Assembly (NCBI GenBank): GCA_902785985.1
Contig: CADABA010000038.1
Coordinates: forward strand, 1 to 55,688
Origin: an uncultured Lachnospiraceae bacterium
GTDB lineage: Bacteria; Bacillota; Clostridia; Lachnospirales; Lachnospiraceae
Length of the DNA: 55,688 nucleotides
Direction of reading: 5' to 3'
Below are positions 26,857-35,962 of the stretch, one piece after another. The stretch's first letter is position 1. Each line of letters opens with the position of its first letter. The translations under genes and the position numbers were made by a program. The notes beneath the pieces are model-generated. The model was given only the letters and a program-made list of their open reading frames with translations, was not told the DNA's origin and searched no databases.

Positions 26857-28299
26857 ATGCAGACCAGTTTGAAAAGTACAGAGGAACAGCGTTCCGAAGC
26901 CCGCCGTCAGATGGAGTTCATCGCGGAGACGAGATCTTATGTCCTTGAACTTGAGCAGACACTCGGACGGCCGCTCAAGTCCAATGTAACGACGTTCGGA
27001 TGCCAGATGAATGCCCGCGATTCCGAGAAGATCCGCGGAATATTTGCCGCGGCCGGCTTTGAAAATACGGACAGTGAGGATGAGGCGGACTTTGTTATTT
27101 ACAATACCTGCACGGTCCGTGAAAATGCAGATCAGCACGTCTACGGACGCCTCGGTCATCTGAACAGCGTCAAGAAGAAAAAGAAAGATATGGTCATCGG
27201 CCTGTGCGGCTGCATGATGCAGGAAAAGCATGTTGTGGAGAAGATCAAAAAGAGTTATTCCTTTGTCGATCTGATTTTCGGGACGCATAACCTCTATGAA
27301 TTTCCGGAGCTACTTCTTAAGACGATCCGGGAGAAAAAGCGGGTCATAGAAATCCTTGATTCGACCCCGTATCTTCCTGAGAGCCTTCCGGTGTCCCGCA
27401 AGTATCCCTTCAAATCCGGCGTCAATATCATGTACGGCTGTAATAATTTCTGCACCTACTGCATCGTCCCGTATGTGCGGGGACGGGAAATCTCAAGACG
27501 GCCGGAGGAGATCCTTCAGGAAGTGCGGAATCTTGTCAGTGACGGTGTCGTTGAGATCATGCTGCTCGGCCAGAATGTTAATTCCTATGGGAAAACTTTT
27601 GAGGAACCCTACAGCTTTGCGAAGCTCCTTCAGGAAGTCTGCAGGGTACCCGGTCTTAAGAGAGTCCGTTTTATGACCTCGCACCCGAAGGATCTGTCCG
27701 ATGAACTGATAGCGGTCATGGCGGAGAATCCTCTCGTCTGCCGTCATCTCCATCTCCCGGTCCAGGCGGGAAGCGACAGGCTTCTCAGGAAAATGAACCG
27801 CCACTACGATCTTGACCGCTATATGGGCCTTGTAAAAAAACTGCGGGAAGCGATGCCGGATATTTCCCTGACAACGGATATTATCGTTGGTTTTCCGGGC
27901 GAGACCGAGGAGGACTTTGAAGGGACGCTCCGCCTTGTGCGTGAGGTCGGCTACGACAGCGCATTCACCTTCATCTACTCAAAGAGGACAGGAACTCCGG
28001 CGGCATCCATGCCGGACCAGGTTCCGGACGAGGTTGCGCACGCGCGCTTTGACCGGCTTTTGGCCACGATCAAAGAGACAGCGGAAGAGCGGTGCGCAAG
28101 GTTCGAGGGACAGGTACACAACGTTCTGGTCGAGGAGCTGAATAAAGAGCCCGGCCTCGTGACCGGAAGAATCGGTCACAACCTGGTCGTCCATCTCCCG
28201 GGAGATGCGTCCATGATCGGCAAAATCGTTCCGGTACTTCTTCGGGAGTGCAGGGGCTTCTATTATCTGGGGGAAGTTCAGGAAGGCCCGGTCGACTGA
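26857..28299 (+). CDS. miaB: tRNA (i6A37) methylthiotransferase
   Basis: Radical SAM enzyme that converts i6A37 to ms2i6A37 in tRNA. The 480-residue protein has an N-terminal UPF0004 domain with FGCQMNARDSE (Cys49) and NTCTVRENA plus GLCGCMMQ, the radical-SAM motif CNNFCTYC (Cys195, 199, 202), DIIVGFPGETEEDF, and a C-terminal TRAM domain (about 415-475). It acts on the product of miaA, encoded 5 kb downstream in the same mut/mia cluster. The start follows ACGGAGG. Confidence 0.97.
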   Translation: MQTSLKSTEEQRSEARRQMEFIAETRSYVLELEQTLGRPLKSNVTTFGCQMNARDSEKIRGIFAAAGFENTDSEDEADFVIYNTCTVRENADQHVYGRLGHLNSVKKKKKDMVIGLCGCMMQEKHVVEKIKKSYSFVDLIFGTHNLYEFPELLLKTIREKKRVIEILDSTPYLPESLPVSRKYPFKSGVNIMYGCNNFCTYCIVPYVRGREISRRPEEILQEVRNLVSDGVVEIMLLGQNVNSYGKTFEEPYSFAKLLQEVCRVPGLKRVRFMTSHPKDLSDELIAVMAENPLVCRHLHLPVQAGSDRLLRKMNRHYDLDRYMGLVKKLREAMPDISLTTDIIVGFPGETEEDFEGTLRLVREVGYDSAFTFIYSKRTGTPAASMPDQVPDEVAHARFDRLLATIKETAEERCARFEGQVHNVLVEELNKEPGLVTGRIGHNLVVHLPGDASMIGKIVPVLLRECRGFYYLGEVQEGPVD

Positions 28300-28330
28300 T
28301 TTTCCGGTACAGAAGCAGCGGCTGCAGGAC

Positions 28331-28530
28331 GTATCTCAGTGCAGCCCCTCGCTTCGGCAAACGGCGGGTAAAACAATATCCTGCTCGTCTTAAGCGGCGG
28401 GTTTCAATCCCCCGCTGAGTTTAATTCTCGCGCTCGAGACGAAAGCGCCGGATTCGGGTCGGCACGAACTGCATATCACCGAACCGAATTCCTTCGTATC
28501 CTCGCTTTCATGATCATGCGAAACAATGCT
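28331..28530 (+). repeat. Intergenic hairpin repeat, rearranged copy G
   Basis: A degenerate module I (GTATCTCAGTG ... AATATCCTGCTCGTCT ... CCCCCGCTGAGTTTA, 28331-28423) is in forward orientation. From about 28424 the sequence reads the complement of modules IV-III-II (TTCTCGCGCTCGAGACG, CGGATTCGGGTC, ACCGAACCGAATTCC, TATCCTCGC). The two halves therefore point towards each other. This lies between miaB and mutS in a 332-bp gap that has no gene. Confidence 0.65.
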
Positions 28531-28631
28531 CCTAAGGCGCACAGGGGCCGCATGTTCCGATCAGAGAGGACAGACTGCACTCATATGTCGACGGAAATCC
28601 GCTTCAGCGAATAAAGAAGGATGGTTATCAC

Positions 28632-31247
28632 ATGGCACTCTCCCCAATGATGCAGGAGTACAAAAAAGTAAAGGAACAGTACAAAGACTGCGTACTTATG
28701 TATCGAGTCGGTGACGTCTCGGGGCTTCTAGAGCTCACTCTGACCGGAAAGGAATGCGGTCTTCCTGAGCGCGCTCCGATGTGCGGAGTCCCCTTCCATG
28801 CCCTGGACGTCTATGTCTCCAGACTCATCAAAAAAGGGCAGAAGGTCGCGATCTGTGACCAGGTCGAGGATCCGAAGCTCGCGAAAGGTCTTGTAAAGCG
28901 GGAAGTGACCCGCGTCGTTACACCCGGAACGAACATGGATATCGCAGAGGGGGACGAGAACCGGAACATCTTTCTCATGAGCGTTGTCTGCGTGGAGGAC
29001 CGGTTCGGGATCGCCGCCTGCGACGTCTCAACAGGGGAGTTCATTCTGACGGAAGTCGACAAACTGAGAGCCCTCACAGATGAGATTTATAAAATCGCCC
29101 CGCGCGAGATCATCTGCAGCGAATCGCTCATCATGTCCGGCCTGGACGTAGATGAGCTCAGCGGCAGACTCGGGATCCTGATCGAGACGATGGATCCCAG
29201 ATATTTCGATGATACGGTCTGCAGGACGACGATCCTCGATCACTTCCATGTGAGCTCACTGGAAGGCCTTGGAATCGCGGATTTCTCCTGTGGGATCTGT
29301 GCTGCAGGCGCGCTTCTTTCCTACCTTTTCGAGACGCAGAAGACAGACCTCTCCCACATTACGGAGATCCGTCCGTATCACTCCGGAGAATTCATGGTCC
29401 TCGACGGCTCCACCATGCGGAATCTCGAGCTCACGGAGACTCTCCGCGAGAAAGAAAAACGCGGATCTCTTTTCTGGATCCTGGATCGGACAAGAACAGC
29501 GATGGGCGGACGGCTCCTGCGCAGCTGGATCGAGCAGCCGCTCCTGTCAAAGGAGGCCATCGACGAGCGTCTCTGTGCGGTCGGGGCTCTCAATGAAAAT
29601 GAGATCACCTGCGCCGAGATCCGCGAATATCTCGGACCGGTCTACGATCTGGAGCGGCTTGCGGCGAAAATCAGTATCAGGAGCGCCAATCCGAGAGACC
29701 TTATCGCACTCAAATCCTCGATGGAGATGCTCCCGCATATTAAGCAGCTGCTTGCGGAGCTTCCGGCCGACAGATTTCGTTCATTTTACGAGAATTTTGA
29801 TACGCTGGAAGATCTCTGCGATCTGATCGGGAGCGCGATCATCGACGATCCGCCGCTCGCGATGAAGGAGGGCGGAATTATCCGTGACCACTACAACGAG
29901 GAGGTGGACGCGTACAGAAGCGCAAGGACCGAGGGAAAAACATGGCTCATGGATCTCGAAGCCGAGGAGAAGGCGAAGACCGGGATCAGTACACTCAAAG
30001 TAAAATACAACAGAGTTTTCGGGTATGTCATCGAAGTGTCAAATTCCTTTAAGGACAAGGTCCCGGATACCTATACGCGAAAGCAGACACTCGTCGGCGG
30101 AGAGCGCTACACCATGCCGCGTCTCAAGGAGCTTGAAGACAAGATCCTCGGCGCGGAAGACCGTCTCGGGACACTGGAGTACGAGCTTTACAGTGCCGTC
30201 CGCGATAAGATCGGGGAAAATATCCCGCGGATCCAGAACGCCGCGAAGATCGTCGCCGAGATCGATGTCTACGCATCCTTCTCGGAAGTCGCAAGGAAGA
30301 ACCGCTATGTCCGCCCGGTCATCGCGACGGACGGCGTCATTGACATCCGGCAGGGACGGCATCCAGTCGTAGAGAAAATGATCAAGAGCGAAGCCTTCGT
30401 TCCGAATGACACGGTTCTCGACAATAAGAAAAAGAGAATTTCAATCATCACCGGACCGAATATGGCCGGTAAATCCACCTATATGAGACAGACCGCCCTG
30501 ATCGTCCTCATGGCGCAGATCGGGAGCTTCGTTCCGGCAAAATCAGCAAAGATCGGTATCGTGGACAGGATCTTCACCCGCGTCGGCGCGTCGGATGACC
30601 TGGCGAGCGGGCAGAGTACCTTTATGGTCGAGATGACGGAAGTCGCGAATATCCTGAAGTCCGCGACGTCCCGAAGTCTGCTCATACTCGATGAGATCGG
30701 CCGCGGGACATCGACTTTTGACGGGCTTTCGATCGCCTGGGCAGTCGTGGAATATATCGCGGACCGCAAGATCATCGGTGCAAAGACGCTTTTTGCCACA
30801 CATTATCACGAGCTCACGGAGCTCGAGGGCAAGATCGACGGCGTCAACAATTTCTGCATTGCCGTCCGGGAGAAGGGCGATACCATCGTTTTCCTGCGAA
30901 AGATCGTGAAGGGCGGCGCGGACAAGAGCTACGGCGTGCAGGTCGCCCGCCTGGCCGGCGTTCCGGAAGCAGTCCTCACGAGGGCACAGCAGCTCGTGGG
31001 AGAACTCTCAAAGGCGGATATCACTTCAGCAATCGAGACGGTCTCCGCACACACGGCGAAAAAGCACAAGCCTGTCCACTATGACGAGGTCGATCTCACG
31101 CAGATGACCCTTTTCGACACGGTGAAAGATGAAGATGTCCTGAAAGAACTCAGTGAGATCGATGTCTCGACCCTCACGCCGATCGAGGCATTGAATGAGC
31201 TCTACAGGCTTCAGAATAAGCTGAATAACAGATGGAGAAATCAATGA
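28632..31247 (+). CDS. mutS: DNA mismatch repair protein MutS, lacking the FxE mismatch-recognition motif
   Basis: Mismatch recognition ATPase. The 871-residue frame is open throughout. It has the clamp and core domains, Walker A GPNMAGKST, Walker B LLILDEIGRGTSTFDG and the C-terminal dimer region. In the N-terminal mismatch-binding domain the family reads about YRxGDFYEMFxxDAxxAS followed by LELTLTGK. Here YRVGD is followed by VSGLLELTLTGK (28713-28722). About 12 residues including the Phe and Glu that wedge into the mismatch are missing, in frame. MutS2-type proteins lack this domain altogether, but here the rest of domain I is present. As read, it should fold and bind ATP but recognise mismatches poorly. 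mutL overlaps its stop by 4 nt. Confidence 0.93.
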   Translation: MALSPMMQEYKKVKEQYKDCVLMYRVGDVSGLLELTLTGKECGLPERAPMCGVPFHALDVYVSRLIKKGQKVAICDQVEDPKLAKGLVKREVTRVVTPGTNMDIAEGDENRNIFLMSVVCVEDRFGIAACDVSTGEFILTEVDKLRALTDEIYKIAPREIICSESLIMSGLDVDELSGRLGILIETMDPRYFDDTVCRTTILDHFHVSSLEGLGIADFSCGICAAGALLSYLFETQKTDLSHITEIRPYHSGEFMVLDGSTMRNLELTETLREKEKRGSLFWILDRTRTAMGGRLLRSWIEQPLLSKEAIDERLCAVGALNENEITCAEIREYLGPVYDLERLAAKISIRSANPRDLIALKSSMEMLPHIKQLLAELPADRFRSFYENFDTLEDLCDLIGSAIIDDPPLAMKEGGIIRDHYNEEVDAYRSARTEGKTWLMDLEAEEKAKTGISTLKVKYNRVFGYVIEVSNSFKDKVPDTYTRKQTLVGGERYTMPRLKELEDKILGAEDRLGTLEYELYSAVRDKIGENIPRIQNAAKIVAEIDVYASFSEVARKNRYVRPVIATDGVIDIRQGRHPVVEKMIKSEAFVPNDTVLDNKKKRISIITGPNMAGKSTYMRQTALIVLMAQIGSFVPAKSAKIGIVDRIFTRVGASDDLASGQSTFMVEMTEVANILKSATSRSLLILDEIGRGTSTFDGLSIAWAVVEYIADRKIIGAKTLFATHYHELTELEGKIDGVNNFCIAVREKGDTIVFLRKIVKGGADKSYGVQVARLAGVPEAVLTRAQQLVGELSKADITSAIETVSAHTAKKHKPVHYDEVDLTQMTLFDTVKDEDVLKELSEIDVSTLTPIEALNELYRLQNKLNNRWRNQ

Positions 31248-33358
31248 GTCAGATACATGTTCTGGATCAGAATACGATCGATAAAATAGCGGCCGGCGAG
31301 GTCGTCGAGAACGCGATCGACGCCGGAGCGACCCATATCACCGTTGAGATCCGGGACGGCGGGATAACCATGATCCGCGTCACGGACGATGGAAAGGGAA
31401 TCGCGCCGGACGAAATACGTCTTGCATTCCTGCGGCACGCAACATCGAAGATCATGTCCGTGGAGGATCTCATCGAGATCGGCTCCCTTGGTTTCCGGGG
31501 CGAAGCTCTCTCCAGCATCGCAGCGGTGAGCAGGGTCGAGCTCATCACAAAGCAGCCGGATGAGCTGACAGCCATCCGTTATGTACTGGAGGGCGGGAGA
31601 GAGAAGCTCTTCGAGGAGATCGGAGCTCCTGACGGGACGACGTTCATTGTGCGGGACATATTCTATAATACACCGGCCAGGGCGAAATTCCTGAAAACTG
31701 CCATGACAGAAGCCGCCCATGTCGGAGCATATGTCGAGCAGCTTGCGCTTTCGAATCCCGGGATTGCATTCGATTTTATTGTCAACGGGACGAGCCGCAT
31801 AACCACGGCCGGAAGCGGAAAAGTGCGGGATACGATCTATCACATTTACGGAAGAGAACTCGCATCCGAGATCCTTCCGGTCGATTACGATGTGCAGGGA
31901 ATCAAAATTACGGGCTTTATCGCAAAGCCCTCTGTTTCCCGCGGGAACCGGAACTTCGAAAACTATTATGTGAACGGACGATATGTAAAGAGCCGCGTCA
32001 TCTCCCTCGGGATCGAGGATGGCTATGGAAACAAGCTGATGCAGCATCAGTATCCGTTCACGTGTCTTTCGATCACGGTCGACGGACAGCTGGTGGATGT
32101 GAATGTACATCCGACAAAAATGGATGTCCGTTTCTCGGATGAGCGCCTCATCATGCGTGCCGTCTCAGACTGCATCAGGAAGACTCTCTATGACCAGGAG
32201 ATGATCATCCGTCAGAGCCTGAATCCGCCTGAAAAGCCTTCCGTGAAGCAGGAAAAGCCCGTGAAATATAAAAATCCGGAGCCTTTCGAACGGCAGATGA
32301 TCATGCAGAAAGCAAAAGAGCAGGACATGATCCGGGAGGCAGATGCTTCCTATGGATTCAAAGTCCCGGCTTCTCAGGTGAAAACGCCGGTCACTTACGA
32401 TATCGGCGGAGGGGGTTCACCGGTTTCTGCCGGGACCTCACTGTCTTCCGGAACTTCTTCGGAGAAGACCCGTCAGGACACCTTTGAAACGGGAAACGCT
32501 TCCGAGACGGAATCCGGCAGCCTGTTCCGCACGGAGATGGGCAGGGCCTGCGAGAACCGCGGTCCGGCCGATGCTGCTTCTGCACAGCAGAAGCCTTCGG
32601 AGGAAGATACTCAGGACGGAAGTGGCGGAGAAACTTCGCCTCATAAAAGTGTCGACTCGCAGGAGCACACACTGACCGCATCAGAGAAGAGATCGGGCAC
32701 AGGAGCCGGTCACGGATCAGAGAAAAGTGAAGAGCTCTATGAGCAGCAGACCCTCCCGGGATTTCTCGACATCGCCGCAAAACCGGATCGCCGCATTCTC
32801 GGCTGCGCTTTCAGGACGTACTGGATCGTCGAGTACGGCGACCGGCTCTTCATGATCGACCAGCATGCAGCCCACGAGAAGGTTCTCTATACGCGTTTTA
32901 TGAAAGAGTATGAAACGTCGTCCGTCTCATCCCAGCAGATCGAACCCCCGATCGTCGTATCGCTGAATATGGACGAGCAGGCGCTGTACGAGGAGTATTC
33001 GGACGCATTTTCCCGGGCCGGCTTCGAGATCGAGCCATTCGGCGGAAGAGAGTATAAAATCTCAGCTGTTCCGCATCATATGAGCGCATTGGGCTCAAAG
33101 CGCCTTTTCAATGAAATGCTCGACCATCTCGAGGTGAGCTCCGATCCGAAAAAACTTGAGATCTATATCCATCGGGTCGCGACAGAGGCCTGCAAAGCTG
33201 CCGTCAAGGGCGGAGACGTTCTCTCCGTACGGGAGGCAGAAGCCCTGCTCGATGAACTTTTCACCTGCGAAGATCCCTATCACTGCCCGCATGGCCGTCC
33301 GACAATCATCTCCTTCTCGGAGAAGGATCTCGAAAAACGGTTCAAACGCATCATCTGA
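31244..33358 (+). CDS. mutL: DNA mismatch repair protein MutL, lacking part of ATPase motif I
   Basis: The 704-residue GHKL-ATPase has [24 protein letters not shown], the KFLK region, a Ser/Thr/Gly-rich linker (about 370-500) and a C-terminal endonuclease domain ([28 protein letters not shown]). The N-terminus reads [16 protein letters not shown], whereas the family reads [27 protein letters not shown]. Eleven residues are missing in frame at about 31299-31309, including the Glu that activates water for ATP hydrolysis (Glu29 in E. coli). The last Glu of the DQHAx2Ex4E metal motif is Thr here. The start overlaps mutS (ATGA). Confidence 0.93.
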   Translation: [704 protein letters not shown]

Positions 33359-33370
33359 GGAGGCACCGAT

Positions 33371-34375
33371 TTGGAAAATGAAAACACAAAAATCCCCCTG
33401 ATTGTTGTCGCCGGCCCGACTGCTGCCGGAAAGAGCGAATGCGCGGTAGAACTTGCAAGACGCATCGGCGGTGAGATCATCTCGGCGGACTCCATGCAGG
33501 TATACCGGCACATGGATATCGGATCCGCGAAGATCACCCTGGAGGAGATGATGGGCATTCCCCACTATATGATCGACGTCGCTGATCCCTGTGAGAGTTT
33601 CGATGTCGCGCGATTTAAGGAAATGGCCAAAGCTTACGTCCATGAGATCCATGCACGCGGACATATTCCGATTTTGTGCGGCGGCACGGGGTTCTACATA
33701 CAGGCTGTCACGCGTGACATCGATTTTACGGACACGTTCGCCGATCCGGATTACCGGAACGAACTTCTTTCCTACGCCGAAAAAAACGGTGCCGATGCCC
33801 TTCACAGCCGGCTTGCAGCGGTCGATCCCTGTGCGGCGGAGCAGATCCATCCGAATAACATGAAACGGGTGATCCGCGCGCTGGAATTTTACAGGGAAAC
33901 CGGGAATAAGATTTCCGACCACAATGAGGCGGAAAAACAGCGTGAAACTCCCTATGACCTCCTGTTTTTCGTGATCAGTGAAGCGAGGAAAACACTGTAT
34001 GAACGGATCGACCGCCGTGTGGATTTCATGATGGAGGAAGGGCTTCTCGATGAAGTGGCCTATCTCCGGGCGATGGGTCTTCGACGGGACATGGTATCCA
34101 TGCAGGGGCTCGGCTATAAGGAAATGCTCGATGTACTTGATGGGAAAATTCCTTACGAGGAGGGCGTGCGGATCCTGAAGCGGGATACAAGGCATTTCGC
34201 TAAGCGTCAGCTCACGTGGTTCCGCAGGGAGCGGGATGCGCGGTGGATCGACCGTGCCGATTTCGGAGGAGATTCAATAAAAATCGCGGAGTATATGGCG
34301 GAGACCGCGCAGCGCGAACTTAAGATCGCGGTACAGGATCCGAGTCCGATCCCGGGACATGTCGGGAAGGCCTGA
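33371..34375 (+). CDS. miaA: tRNA dimethylallyltransferase
   Basis: Adds the isopentenyl group to A37 of tRNAs reading U-starting codons; MiaB then modifies it. The 334-residue protein has the P-loop GPTAAGKS (residues 15-22), ISADSMQVYRHMDIGSAK, GGTGFYIQAV, NMKRVIRALEFY and the C-terminal RDTRHFAKRQLTWFR. The start is TTG 33371 behind GAGGAGG, 12 nt after mutL. It ends before a terminator. Confidence 0.96.
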   Translation: MENENTKIPLIVVAGPTAAGKSECAVELARRIGGEIISADSMQVYRHMDIGSAKITLEEMMGIPHYMIDVADPCESFDVARFKEMAKAYVHEIHARGHIPILCGGTGFYIQAVTRDIDFTDTFADPDYRNELLSYAEKNGADALHSRLAAVDPCAAEQIHPNNMKRVIRALEFYRETGNKISDHNEAEKQRETPYDLLFFVISEARKTLYERIDRRVDFMMEEGLLDEVAYLRAMGLRRDMVSMQGLGYKEMLDVLDGKIPYEEGVRILKRDTRHFAKRQLTWFRRERDARWIDRADFGGDSIKIAEYMAETAQRELKIAVQDPSPIPGHVGKA

Positions 34376-34410
34376 ACGGATCCAGGCATATCACTCCGCT
34401 GAATATCATC

Positions 34411-34430
34411 AGGAACGCCTCTGCGTTCCT
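34411..34430. repeat. Short GGAACGC/GCGTTC hairpin, copy 3
   Basis: AGGAACGC and GCGTTCCT, preceded by ATCATC, match the two units near the left end of the window. It sits between the miaA stop and its terminator. Confidence 0.55.
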
Positions 34431-34435
34431 CGCGC

Positions 34436-34474
34436 GCCGAGCAGGTGCGATGCACCTGAAACGGCTTTTTTCAT
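34436..34474 (+). terminator. Terminator after miaA
   Basis: GCCG...CGGC encloses CAGGTGC-GAT-GCACCTG and is followed by TTTTTT, a classical intrinsic terminator. The rest of the gap up to 34632 contains TTGCAC at 34594 with TATACT at 34619 as a possible promoter of the next gene. Confidence 0.85.
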
Positions 34475-34632
34475 GTCACGTAAAAACACTGTACTGTAAA
34501 ACAGGCAATTGCGAAAGTCTATGCTTCATGGGAATTCTATGAACATTCGAACGTGTTCCGCGCGGGAACTTCTGACATTCACTCAAGACCATTTTGCACA
34601 GAGTTTCGCAGGCGCCTGTATACTGTAAAGAA

Positions 34633-35961
34633 ATGAGAGGAACAGAAAAGAAATTGGTAGGAGAAGAACTGGGTACACTTTATACATCCTGCGGCATTGA
34701 CCCGTATGTTCTTTCTTTCGGAGAAAACATATGCTGCGCTCTCAGGGAGAGATTTGACGGGATCGACAAAACTGCCGAATATAACCAGCTGAAGGTCATT
34801 CACGCAATGCAGACCTGCCGGGTCAGTGAGGCCTGCCTCGGGACTTCGACGGGCTACGGGTACAACGATCTGGGCAGAGATACTCTGGAGGAGGTCTATA
34901 CAAAAGTCTTTCATACGGAAGCCGCGCTCGTCCGTCCGCTCATCTCGTGCGGGACCCATGCGCTCTCCATTGCGCTCGCCGGAAATCTGAGACCCGGGGA
35001 TAAGATGCTCTCCGTCGCCGGCAGACCATACGATACACTGGAGGAGGTCATCGGGATCCGGAAATCGAGAGGATCTCTTGCGGAGTATGGCATTTCCTAC
35101 GGCCAGGTCGATCTTCTTCCTGACGGCAGTTTCGATCTTCCCGGAATCCGGGAAGCGCTCTCTGATGAGAAAATACGTCTCGTCACGATTCAGCGGTCCA
35201 AAGGGTATGCGAACAGAAGGACGCTCTCTGTGTCCCGGATCGGCGAAGCAATTGAATGCGTAAAGTCCGTGAGACCCGATGTGATCTGTATGGTAGACAA
35301 CTGCTACGGGGAATTTGTCGAGACGATCGAACCCTCCGACGTCGGAGCAGATCTTGTTGTGGGGTCGCTCATCAAGAATCCGGGCGGAGGACTGGCCCCT
35401 GTCGGCGGTTATATTACCGGCAGGAAAGAATATGTGGAGAACGCCTCTTACCGAATGACCTGTCCGGGTCTCGGCGCCGAGGTCGGACCCTCTCTGGGCG
35501 TAAATTCCTCATTTTATCAGGGATTCTTCATGGCTCCGGTCGTCACCGCATCAGCCCTTAAGGGCGCAGTTTTTGCGGCTGCCATCTATGAAGCGCTCGG
35601 ATATCCGGTCCTTCCTGACAGTCGGGAGAGCAGACATGATATTATTCAGGCGATCACGCTCGGTTCCCCCGAAGCAGTCATCGCCTTCTGCAGAGGGATC
35701 CAGAAAGCAGCTCCGGTCGACTCGCATGTGACACCGGAGCCCTGGGATATGCCTGGCTATGATGACCCGGTCATTATGGCGGCAGGAGCGTTCGTGAACG
35801 GCTCCTCGATCGAGCTGTCAGCGGACGGGCCGATCCGCCCGCCCTACAATGTCTATTTTCAGGGCGGCCTCACATGGCCTTCCGCAAAACTCGGCATTCT
35901 GATGTCTCTTCAGTGCATGAAGGAGGCGGGACTTGTAACTCTTCCCGCCCATGAGGAATAA
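34633..35961 (+). CDS. ynbB: YnbB-type PLP enzyme (methionine gamma-lyase/aluminium-resistance family)
   Basis: Cys/Met-metabolism fold-type I PLP protein that usually follows miaA in Firmicutes. About 442 residues, with YGYNDLGRDTLEEVY, LISCGTHALSIALAGNLRPGD, TIQRSKGYANRRTLSV, MVDNCYGEFVE, the PLP Lys in SLIKNPGGGLAPVGGYI, and RPPYNVYFQGGLTWP. The physiological reaction is not established. The ATG at 34633 lies only about 10 nt after the predicted -10 box and has a poor ribosome site. TTG 34654 behind AGAGG is an alternative, so the start is uncertain. The next gene starts immediately after the stop. Confidence 0.92.
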   Translation: MRGTEKKLVGEELGTLYTSCGIDPYVLSFGENICCALRERFDGIDKTAEYNQLKVIHAMQTCRVSEACLGTSTGYGYNDLGRDTLEEVYTKVFHTEAALVRPLISCGTHALSIALAGNLRPGDKMLSVAGRPYDTLEEVIGIRKSRGSLAEYGISYGQVDLLPDGSFDLPGIREALSDEKIRLVTIQRSKGYANRRTLSVSRIGEAIECVKSVRPDVICMVDNCYGEFVETIEPSDVGADLVVGSLIKNPGGGLAPVGGYITGRKEYVENASYRMTCPGLGAEVGPSLGVNSSFYQGFFMAPVVTASALKGAVFAAAIYEALGYPVLPDSRESRHDIIQAITLGSPEAVIAFCRGIQKAAPVDSHVTPEPWDMPGYDDPVIMAAGAFVNGSSIELSADGPIRPPYNVYFQGGLTWPSAKLGILMSLQCMKEAGLVTLPAHEE

Positions 35962-35962
35962 A

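Noticed and set aside
31241..32110. Minus-strand frame of 289 codons opposite mutL
   Set aside because: Shadow frame without a start context.
33095..34195. Long open frame on the minus strand opposite mutL and miaA (366 codons)
   Set aside because: It is an antisense shadow of strongly recognised genes, has no ribosome site or family motifs, and its composition mirrors the codon bias of the sense strand.
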